NCBI GenBank assembly: GCA_029212955.1
Contig: JARGOW010000187.1
Coordinates: 1 to 7,209, forward strand
DNA from: Planctomycetota bacterium
GTDB lineage: Bacteria; Planctomycetota; UBA1135; GCA-002686595
Direction: 5' to 3'
DNA: 7,209 nt
Below are positions 1 to 4,516 of this stretch, one piece after another. Each line of letters starts with the position of its first letter. Position 1 is the first letter of the stretch. A program made the translations under genes and the position numbers. The notes under the pieces are model-generated. The model ran no database searches. It was not told the origin of the DNA and saw nothing but the letters and a program-made list of their open reading frames with translations.

Positions 1-835
1 CACGGACTTTTTCCGCTAACAAGTCGCCCAGAGCCCCTGTTCCCGAGAGTTGGGGGTTCCCGTGCTCATCCACCGAAGTGCTGGCCTGAATCAGTTGGCC
101 CTCAACGTCATGGATTCCCTCGGACACCGCCACCACGCAGCGACCATGGATTTTCATGACATCCGCAACCTGGTCCTGGAAGGCTTCCATGCAAAAGCTC
201 CTTTCGGGCAAGTAGATCAGGTGCGGACCCGCACCGTGGCCGTCACGCGCCAGGGCCGAAGCCGCGGTGAGCCAGCCGGCGTGCCGCCCCATGACCACGT
301 TGATCTTGACGCCGCCCAAGCTTCGATTGTCCTCATTGTCGCCGAGAAAGGCCTGGGCCACAAACTTGGCCGCGGAAGCGTAACCAGGGCAGTGATCGGT
401 CACCATCAGGTCGTTGTCGATGGTCTTGGGCACGTGGAACAATTTGAGGTCGTACTTGCGCGCCACCGCCGCCCGGTTGAGCAGGTATGCGGTTTCGGCC
501 GAATCATTGCCTCCGATGTAGAAGAAGAAGCGCACATTGTGGGCTTCCATCACATCCAGAATGCGTTCGCATTGTTCCTCGGTGGGCTTTTTTCGTACCG
601 ATCGAAGGGCCGCACAGGGGGTCCGCGCCACGGCGTCCAAGTCCGCGGGGCTCTCCAGCCCCAGGTTGATCAGGTCCTCGTCCAAGATCCCCTGCACACC
701 TCGGATGGCCCCAAACACGCTCCCGATCCCGGGGGCGGCGATGCAGGCCTCCACCACTCCGACCAGGCTCTGATTGATGACGGCCGTGGGGCCCCCCGAC
801 TGCCCGACCAGGGCGTTTCCGATGCTTTGACTCAT
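1..835 (-). CDS. PPi-dependent 6-phosphofructokinase (C-terminus off the left edge)
   Basis: This is the N-terminal 278 residues of a phosphofructokinase, the cytoplasmic glycolytic enzyme that phosphorylates fructose 6-phosphate to fructose 1,6-bisphosphate. Visible motifs are GQSGGPTAVIN (11-21, phosphate-donor loop), YIGGNDS (106-112), PKTIDND (136-142), MGRHAGW (192-198) and VSEG (227-230). D140 in TIDND matches the catalytic Asp of the family. Two positions mark pyrophosphate rather than ATP as donor: Asp111, where ATP enzymes have Gly (GGDG), and Lys137, where ATP enzymes have Gly (PGTIDND). PPi enzymes are reversible and can serve gluconeogenesis too. The ATG at 833-835 is supported by GGAGG (844-848 on the minus strand), 8 nt upstream. 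The family usually exceeds 400 residues, so about a third is missing past the edge. The family call is very secure; PPi specificity rests on motifs alone. A plus-strand open frame covering this gene is its antisense shadow. Confidence 0.95.
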   Translation of the reverse strand, partial: MSQSIGNALVGQSGGPTAVINQSLVGVVEACIAAPGIGSVFGAIRGVQGILDEDLINLGLESPADLDAVARTPCAALRSVRKKPTEEQCERILDVMEAHNVRFFFYIGGNDSAETAYLLNRAAVARKYDLKLFHVPKTIDNDLMVTDHCPGYASAAKFVAQAFLGDNEDNRSLGGVKINVVMGRHAGWLTAASALARDGHGAGPHLIYLPERSFCMEAFQDQVADVMKIHGRCVVAVSEGIHDVEGQLIQASTSVDEHGNPQLSGTGALGDLLAEKVR

Positions 836-843
836 GGCGTGTT

Positions 844-848
844 CCTCC
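844..848 (-). promoter_or_regulatory. Shine-Dalgarno of the phosphofructokinase gene
   Basis: On the minus strand the sequence GGAGG lies 8 nt before the ATG at 835, inside GGAGGA. It is the only strong Shine-Dalgarno in the window and fixes the phosphofructokinase start. Confidence 0.8.
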
Positions 849-900
849 GGGACTAGGACGGTCCCTTCACGGGGGCAAAATTAGCCGCAATGGGACTGCC

Positions 901-929
901 AGCATAGCTTTCGCCCCCGAACCCGTCAT
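901..929 (-). promoter_or_regulatory. candidate sigma70-type promoter for the phosphofructokinase gene
   Basis: On the minus strand, ATGACG (924-929) and TATGCT (901-906) are 17 bp apart. Each matches four of six positions of the -35 and -10 consensus. This would give a leader of about 60 nt before the ATG at 835. The match is moderate and made by eye, so treat it as a candidate only. Confidence 0.3.
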
Positions 930-986
930 TTTCTGGGGCAATCCCAGGCCCCGGGCGAGAAGTCACTCGCAAAAATCAGCCGGGCC

Positions 987-1014
987 TTGCACTGGCACTT
1001 GGAATTGCTAATCT
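987..1014 (+). promoter_or_regulatory. candidate extended -10 promoter for tRNA-Leu
   Basis: TTGCAC (987-992) and TAATCT (1009-1014) are separated by 16 bp. The -10 is preceded by TGC (1006-1008), the extended -10 signature. It is the best sigma70-like match upstream of the tRNA, which starts about 98 nt downstream; that would mean a sizeable 5' leader removed by processing. Found by eye. Confidence 0.35.
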
Positions 1015-1111
1015 CGTCGCCCCACAGGCAGCCTTTCGAGGATGCCCGCGTGAGCCCTCCCGGCCGTCCTGGCCTGTCTACCGGCTCATTGGAGACGTGG
1101 AAACCCAAAAT

Positions 1112-1198
1112 GCCCGGGTGGCGGAATTGGTAGACGCGCCAGACTAAGGATCTGGTGGGATAATACCCATGCTGGTTCAATTCCAGTCCCGGGCACCA
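1112..1198 (+). tRNA. tRNA-Leu, anticodon AAG, CCA encoded
   Basis: All arms fold. Acceptor stem 1112-1118 pairs with 1188-1194 (seven Watson-Crick pairs), followed by discriminator A1195 and encoded CCA (1196-1198). The D stem is GCG 1121-1123 with CGC 1135-1137, and the D loop has GG at 1129-1130. The anticodon stem is CCAGA 1139-1143 with TCTGG 1151-1155, enclosing the 7-nt loop CTAAGGA (1144-1150), so the anticodon is AAG at 1146-1148. The long variable arm (TGGG 1156-1159 with CCCA 1166-1169) makes it class II, and the T arm is 1171-1175 with 1183-1187 around TTCAATT. Class II form plus A73 and an anticodon complementary to CUU identify leucine. A34 would need deamination to inosine by TadA to read CUC and CUA. 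Most bacteria use GAG here, so the anticodon is unusual. No U-tract terminator follows. Confidence 0.96.
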
Positions 1199-1433
1199 TT
1201 GGGTTCCCCTCCTCAGAATGCTCTCCCGCAAACGCTTGGGATCGAGCTTGAGTTGAGAATGGCTTGCGCCGGAGCGACCTGCGCAAATCGGTGGCTGCAA
1301 TGCGTGCATGGATCCATCTGCTGGCTCCCCCAATCACGACGGGGAGTATTGGCCGCGGATTGGGGTCGGCTTGCCAATACAGGGGCCGCGCCCATGCCTT
1401 CTTTCCCCCGGTAGGAACTGGGTAAGCGCCCGC

Positions 1434-1450
1434 CAATGTGGGTCACATTG
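1434..1450. promoter_or_regulatory. 17-bp palindrome, possible operator
   Basis: CAATGTG, spacer GGT, CACATTG: two perfect 7-bp arms around 3 bp. The size and symmetry suit a homodimeric regulator site. It ends where the GTTC/GAAC array begins and lies 84 bp before the DUF2911 start codon. No regulator is assigned, and it could instead form a small RNA hairpin. Confidence 0.4.
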
Positions 1451-1483
1451 TTCCCTGGCGAACTAGTGTGTTCGTGCAAGAAC
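1450..1483. repeat. four alternating GTTC/GAAC half-sites at 10-bp steps
   Basis: GTTC at 1450-1453, GAAC at 1460-1463, GTTC at 1470-1473 and GAAC at 1480-1483. Each unit is the reverse complement of the next, and the phase is exactly one helical turn, so all sites face the same side of the DNA. The array is itself symmetric. It lies 51 bp before the ATG of the exported DUF2911 gene, where an operator could sit. The 6-bp spacing does not match the LexA boxes I know (GAAC-N4-GTTC or GTTC-N7-GTTC). Confidence 0.45.
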
Positions 1484-1533
1484 CCGATTCGCTTCCTGTG
1501 CCTCCGCCAGCCCCTGACCCACGGTCCCATCCC

Positions 1534-2409
1534 ATGCAACTCCTCCCCCGCTTGTTCACCTTGCTCGTCCTGAGCTCCGCCGCTGTCGCCCAAATCAATA
1601 GCGTGCCCCTTTCGATCAGCCCGCTCACCAAAATCGAGCAAAGTGTGGGCATCTCAAAGTTCACCATTCAGTACTCCAGCCCGGGCGTCAAAAATCGCAA
1701 GGTGTTCGGAGACTTGGAACCCTTCGGACGCATTTGGCGAACTGGGGCCAATGCCTCCACAAAGGTCACATCCACCCACGATTTCACCTTTGGAGATGTG
1801 CGGGTCGAAGCTGGCACCTATGCGCTTTACTCGATCCCTGACAAGAAGGCCTGGACCCTCATCCTTAGTAGGGATACCGCACTTTGGGGCACCGCTGGCT
1901 ACGACCCAAAGAACGACGCGGCCCGGGTGCAGGTTCAGCCTATCAAGCTCAAGGATTCCCATGAATCCCTGACGATCGCCCTTCAGCGATTCCAGGCGGA
2001 TCGCGCCGAATTGTATATCCAGTGGGACAAGACCAAGGTTGTTGTCCCCATAGTCTTTGACACGGAGAAGCAAATGCTCGCGAGTATCGACGAACGGGTA
2101 CGGTCAGCCAAAGGCAAGGTGAACCCCGCGGAACTCTACGGCGCGGGCATGTACATGTACGACCGTTTCCAAACCACCGGAAGCAAGGAAGCCTTGGCCG
2201 AAGCGCTCACCTGGGTGGGCCAAGCCGCGGATGCCAACCCCAACGCTTACTGGCAAATGTACTTCAAAGCAGAAATTGCCCTGGCTGCTGGGGATCACCC
2301 CATGGCGAAGACCGCTGCCAACCAAGCTCTCAAGAAAGCGAAGGCTGCTGGGGCGAACGACTTCGGTTACACCGCCAAAATCAAACTGTTGCTCAAGGGT
2401 ATCCAGTAG
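1534..2409 (+). CDS. exported DUF2911-domain protein with helical C-terminal half
   Basis: A 291-residue protein of unknown function. Residues 1-19 form a signal peptide (MQLLPRL, a hydrophobic stretch, then AVA before Q20), so the product is exported. DUF2911 spans about 29-176: the opening SPLTKIEQSVG, IQYSSPGVKNRKVFG, then the family hallmarks WRTGANAST (68-76), GTYALYSIP (94-102) and W-T-LILS-D-ALWG, closing with the strand VVVPIVF. From about 180 to the end the sequence is alpha-helical, with A/L/Y spacing like one or two TPR repeats (AELYGAGMYMYDRF, ALTWVGQAADANPNAYW, KTAANQALKKAKA). The start at 1534 is chosen because the signal peptide begins there; the frame is open 32 codons further up, but that stretch is proline-rich and not signal-like. 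The leader before the ATG is pyrimidine-rich, with no Shine-Dalgarno. It stands alone, with the minus-strand unit converging on it. The domain call is confident; its biological role is not known. Confidence 0.9.
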   Translation: MQLLPRLFTLLVLSSAAVAQINSVPLSISPLTKIEQSVGISKFTIQYSSPGVKNRKVFGDLEPFGRIWRTGANASTKVTSTHDFTFGDVRVEAGTYALYSIPDKKAWTLILSRDTALWGTAGYDPKNDAARVQVQPIKLKDSHESLTIALQRFQADRAELYIQWDKTKVVVPIVFDTEKQMLASIDERVRSAKGKVNPAELYGAGMYMYDRFQTTGSKEALAEALTWVGQAADANPNAYWQMYFKAEIALAAGDHPMAKTAANQALKKAKAAGANDFGYTAKIKLLLKGIQ

Positions 2410-2439
2410 CCACCGACCCAGGCGGCGTGGTTCCGCGCG

Positions 2440-2483
2440 GAAGGGTTGGCCTCGTGATCCTGAGGGTCGGAGGCCAACCCTTC
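2440..2483 (+). terminator. perfect 14-bp stem-loop after the DUF2911 gene, no U-tract
   Basis: GAAGGGTTGGCCTC (2440-2453) is exactly complementary to 2470-2483. The loop folds further: GATCC (2456-2460) can pair with GGGTC (2464-2468), with one G-U, around a TGA triloop. The stem starts 30 nt after the stop codon, the usual place for a 3'-end structure. No run of T follows (TGGCCTATCTC), so it is not a canonical intrinsic terminator. It may protect the mRNA 3' end or work with Rho. Confidence 0.5.
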
Positions 2484-2694
2484 TGGCCTATCTCTACTGG
2501 CAAATGCCTTCGCCCATTCGAGCGGCACGGAATCACGACCCCCCCCGCGGGCTTGGAATGTGCGCGTGGATTTTGGAACACTAGGTGCTCGAACTGGCTG
2601 CGCGGCCCATGCCATCCAACCGGGACCTTTTGCACGCGGACTCGAAAGCGCGCCGAGTCAGGGCGATCGGATTCCGCGCGCTCCGGCCCGCCAT

Positions 2695-2730
2695 AAAAAA
2701 AGACTCCCCGCACACTCGGTACGGGGAGTC
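2695..2730 (-). terminator. intrinsic terminator of the Spondin/CHRD unit
   Basis: On the minus strand a perfect 9-bp stem, GACTCCCCG (2722-2730 read in reverse) with CGGGGAGTC (2702-2710), encloses an 11-nt loop and is followed at once by seven T (2695-2701). It lies 78 nt beyond the stop codon of the small gene ending at 2808. This is a textbook Rho-independent terminator for the two-gene minus-strand unit. Confidence 0.9.
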
Positions 2731-2807
2731 AAAGGCGTCCGGATCTGGGGATTCGACCGCGTGGGAGCCAGTTGCGCCTCCAAGGGGGCCTTGGAAGGCG
2801 GGGGCTG

Positions 2808-3194
2808 TCAGTGGCTGGCGGCCTGCAAGGCCGCGTCGATCCGCCCCTGGTCTCCCGATTGGAACGCCTCGATCAGGAGCTTCTCATTCATGCGAGCTTG
2901 TTCGAGCCACCGCTCTTTCTCCTGCTCGGTAGGACCCATTTGGCGAGACTCCGTCGCGCCTTGCTGTGTGCCTCCCAAGGATCGTTTGGGAGCACGGATT
3001 TCCCGCTGGGACAAATCGACCATGGGCTCGTCACCCACGCCGAGCGCAAGGTCCGGCTGGGCGACTCGGGCCCCAGCATCGCCCGGCAGTCCCTGGGCTG
3101 CCAAGGGCTGTCGGTCTTCCATGGCACCCGATGAGCTCAACATGTAAGCGGTCACAGCAGCCACGGCGAGAACAAAGCTTGTGGTTCGTATCAC
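2808..3194 (-). CDS. small exported or membrane-anchored protein of unknown function
   Basis: A 128-residue protein that I do not recognise. The N-terminus (MIRTTSFVLAVAAVTAYML) is one hydrophobic segment, either a signal peptide (possible cleavage near SSGA, 21-24) or an N-terminal anchor. The middle (about 25-85) is rich in G, P, Q and D and looks disordered. The last 40 residues (from about 88: TEQEKERWLEQ, KLLIEAFQSGD, IDAALQAA) are strongly helical and charged, possibly a short coiled coil or helical hairpin. There is no Cys, so it is not a lipoprotein. The start is GTG at 3192-3194, 9 nt after the stop of the Spondin/CHRD gene; a weak TAGGTC precedes it. The short gap and the shared terminator at 2695-2730 make co-transcription, and possibly translational coupling, likely. 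The codon use is in keeping with a real gene, and the plus-strand frames across it lack any signal. Existence is likely; function is unknown. Confidence 0.75.
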   Translation of the reverse strand: MIRTTSFVLAVAAVTAYMLSSSGAMEDRQPLAAQGLPGDAGARVAQPDLALGVGDEPMVDLSQREIRAPKRSLGGTQQGATESRQMGPTEQEKERWLEQARMNEKLLIEAFQSGDQGRIDAALQAASH

Positions 3195-3203
3195 GGCAAA
3201 GAC

Positions 3204-4361
3204 CTAGCGAATGCGGAGGAGTTGGCCACGAACCTCACCGGCGGGGTGCGCCGTGGAGTGCATGTTGATGTAGACCTCGTTCGAGTCGATCCGGCGCACC
3301 AGTTCGTCCAAGGGGAAGTCGGCCAGAGGACCCTGCAAGTCACCGGTACGCAGCTCAGCAACAAATAGATCGGAACCGCCCATGGGGTTCGAGGGTGCGG
3401 GCAGCACATTGGCAATGACCGGACCATTCTGCCCGGGCGCGCCCAGGTGCAAGTGGGTGGCGACAATGTCCTGCAAGCCGATAGTCTGAACGATCAGAAC
3501 CATGCGGGTTCCTTCGTCCAACAGCAAAGTGCTAGAGATACCAAAGGCGCTGCTGCCCGAGTCGGGAACGGAATTGAATCCGGCGATGCGGGACTGGAAC
3601 AGTCCAAACTCGGTCACTGCGGGCGCCGCGCGGAATCCGACGCGAACGAACGGGTACCCCGAGATGTTAAACTGCCCATCGCGGAAACGCGGGTCGTCCA
3701 GGATGCCGTTGGAGCCAGGAGCGTTAAACCCGGGATGGGTCGAAACCGGAAGCATGGTCGTCACGCCCGTATTGGGGGCCGCTTGGCCGAAGAATGCCGT
3801 GTTCATGGGCAATTCATCGTTCTCTTCGGTGCCCGCATCGTTGACTCCCTGGGGTCCGCTGACAAAGAAGTCCGCCCCCATGAAGTTCCCCATGGAATCG
3901 AACATAGAGTGGGCCATGGGGTCGCCGTTCGCAATGAAGGCATCGTTGCTGGGGAGCACCATCGACGCGTAGGAGAAGTAGCGGTCCATGGGATTGTTGG
4001 AGTCCAACAGGAAAGTTCCGGTGGCCTTGTCGCCCGGTGCGATCGGACCGTTCGGACCAGGCATCGTGGACTGGAGCCGGCCCGCGTTGAGGGTCGTAAA
4101 GTCCGCTGAGATCGGTCCCGTGTTGCCGTCCTCAGCCAGGCTTTCGATGGCTAAGCTGCCTTGGATCGGGAGGCTGTTGGCCATGGCCCCCCCGTCGTAG
4201 GAGTCGAACCCACCATCGTGGAAGCCGACCCAAAAGGGGGTTTGGAAGGTTCCGTTGGACGGCGCTAGGTTTTCGATGACCACGTTGACGCGGGTTTCCT
4301 GGGCCGCCAAGGCGACGCTGGATAGGAGGGCGATTGAGGGGAGAAGGAGAAGTTGCTTCAT
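3204..4361 (-). CDS. exported Spondin_N and CHRD domain protein
   Basis: A 385-residue secreted protein. Residues 1-20 (MKQLLLLPSIALLSSVALAA) are a clear signal peptide. A Spondin_N domain follows at about 24-236: ENLAPSNGTFQTPFWVGFHDG (from 30), RYFSYASMVLPSNDAFI (from 127), DPMAH (147-151), DELPMNTAFFGQAAPNTG and HPGF (199-202). A CHRD domain ends the protein (about 260-384): THLHLGAPGQNGPV (from 302) and INMHSTAHPAGEVRGQL (from 365). Both domains were first described in animal extracellular proteins (F-spondin, chordin) and are found in bacterial exported proteins; their bacterial role is not established. Acidic and His residues in the Spondin part may bind metal, as the animal domain binds calcium. 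The ATG at 4361 is preferred over one 17 codons upstream because the signal peptide starts there. The preceding leader is CCCCCCTCC, with no Shine-Dalgarno. First gene of a two-gene unit, divergent from a LysR gene. Confidence 0.92.
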   Translation of the reverse strand: MKQLLLLPSIALLSSVALAAQETRVNVVIENLAPSNGTFQTPFWVGFHDGGFDSYDGGAMANSLPIQGSLAIESLAEDGNTGPISADFTTLNAGRLQSTMPGPNGPIAPGDKATGTFLLDSNNPMDRYFSYASMVLPSNDAFIANGDPMAHSMFDSMGNFMGADFFVSGPQGVNDAGTEENDELPMNTAFFGQAAPNTGVTTMLPVSTHPGFNAPGSNGILDDPRFRDGQFNISGYPFVRVGFRAAPAVTEFGLFQSRIAGFNSVPDSGSSAFGISSTLLLDEGTRMVLIVQTIGLQDIVATHLHLGAPGQNGPVIANVLPAPSNPMGGSDLFVAELRTGDLQGPLADFPLDELVRRIDSNEVYINMHSTAHPAGEVRGQLLRIR

Positions 4362-4516
4362 GGAGGGGGGATGTGGGGTAAATGGGTCGGAATGTGCGGC
4401 TTGGGGCGCCACGCTGACGCCAGGAGAGCCTTAGCAGGCCCTGGTACTAGGCGCCCAACATTGCGTGACGAGCAAAAAACGCACCGACTTGTTGCGTTTT
4501 TTGCAACAATCGAGCT
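4362..4516. promoter_or_regulatory. divergent control region of the Spondin/CHRD unit and the LysR gene
   Basis: These 155 bp separate two divergent start codons. The LysR-proximal end holds two overlapping perfect dyads (4472-4509) and repeated TGCGT/ACGCA motifs. The Spondin-proximal part holds self-complementary segments TTGGGGCGCC (4401-4410) and GGCGCCCAA (4450-4458), with CCAGG/CCTGG (4420-4424 and 4440-4444) between them, which could fold in the Spondin leader RNA. I found no convincing -35/-10 pair for either gene. Confidence 0.55.
4472..4509. promoter_or_regulatory. overlapping perfect dyads, candidate LysR operator
   Basis: Dyad one: GCAAAAAACGCA (4472-4483) with its exact complement TGCGTTTTTTGC (4493-4504), spacer 9. 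Dyad two: TTGTTGC (4489-4495) with GCAACAA (4503-4509), spacer 7. They share 4489-4504, so they cannot form cruciforms or hairpins at the same time. Dyad two contains T4493-N11-A4505, the LysR-type box form. A further TGCGT at 4462-4466 pairs with ACGCA at 4479-4483 and repeats at 4493-4497, 31 bp apart (about three helical turns). The site ends 7 bp before the LysR ATG, which suits autorepression. Binding is inferred, not shown. Confidence 0.55.

Larger units (their letters stand above)
836..1111. other. divergent intergenic region between phosphofructokinase and tRNA-Leu
   Basis: About 276 nt with no credible gene. It holds the phosphofructokinase ribosome binding site and one candidate promoter for each flanking gene. 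The minus-strand open frames that cross it also run through the tRNA in antisense, which is typical of GC-rich shadow frames. Confidence 0.6.
1199..1533. other. non-coding region between tRNA-Leu and the DUF2911 gene, dense in dyads
   Basis: No convincing gene on either strand. Several short perfect inverted repeats occur: TTGCGC/GCGCAA (1264-1269 with 1281-1286), CTCCCC/GGGGAG (1325-1330 with 1341-1346), GTATTGGC/GCCAATAC (1346-1353 with 1373-1380) and CAATGTG/CACATTG (1434-1440 with 1444-1450). A regular GTTC/GAAC array follows at 1450-1483. The region probably holds the promoter and leader of the downstream gene, but I found no clear -35/-10 pair. The reading frame of the DUF2911 gene stays open back to 1438, and the proline-rich extension it would encode is unlikely to be translated. 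Confidence 0.55.
2410..2807. other. convergent intergenic region
   Basis: Nearly 400 nt between the stop codons of two converging genes. It contains the 14-bp stem-loop at 2440-2483, an 8-base C run at 2539-2546, and the minus-strand terminator at 2695-2730. Open frames here extend from, or lie antisense to, neighbouring genes, and show no signal peptide, domain or ribosome binding site. I see no gene. Confidence 0.6.

Noticed and set aside
50..856. Plus-strand 268-codon open frame
   Set aside because: It is antisense to the phosphofructokinase gene, whose motifs (PKTIDND, MGRHAGW) are unmistakable. The plus frame has no domain, signal or ribosome binding site.
1112..1198. Attachment site for an integrated element at the tRNA
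   Set aside because: There is no integrase gene and I see no repeated copy of the tRNA 3' end in the window.
926..1333. Minus-strand 135-codon frame crossing the tRNA, and a second one at 1086-1436
   Set aside because: Both run antisense through a complete tRNA-Leu; the peptide parts over the tRNA are the kind of false proteins often predicted there.
1450..1483. LexA (SOS) box as the explanation of the GTTC/GAAC array
   Set aside because: The half-sites look LexA-like, but the 6-bp spacing differs from the known N4 and N7 forms, and the downstream gene is not a DNA-repair gene.
1438..1533. In-frame 32-codon extension of the DUF2911 gene
   Set aside because: It would place a proline-rich stretch before a well-formed signal peptide, which would then no longer be N-terminal. 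The segment also carries the dyads.
2560..3147. Plus-strand 195-codon frame
   Set aside because: It lies across the minus-strand terminator and antisense to the small exported gene, has no ribosome binding site and is of low-complexity S/R/P composition.
3447..4109. Plus-strand 220-codon frame
   Set aside because: Antisense to the Spondin/CHRD gene, whose domains are clear.
4472..4504. Intrinsic terminator between Spondin/CHRD and LysR
   Set aside because: It lies upstream of both genes, and the T run is inside the stem rather than after it; an operator fits better.
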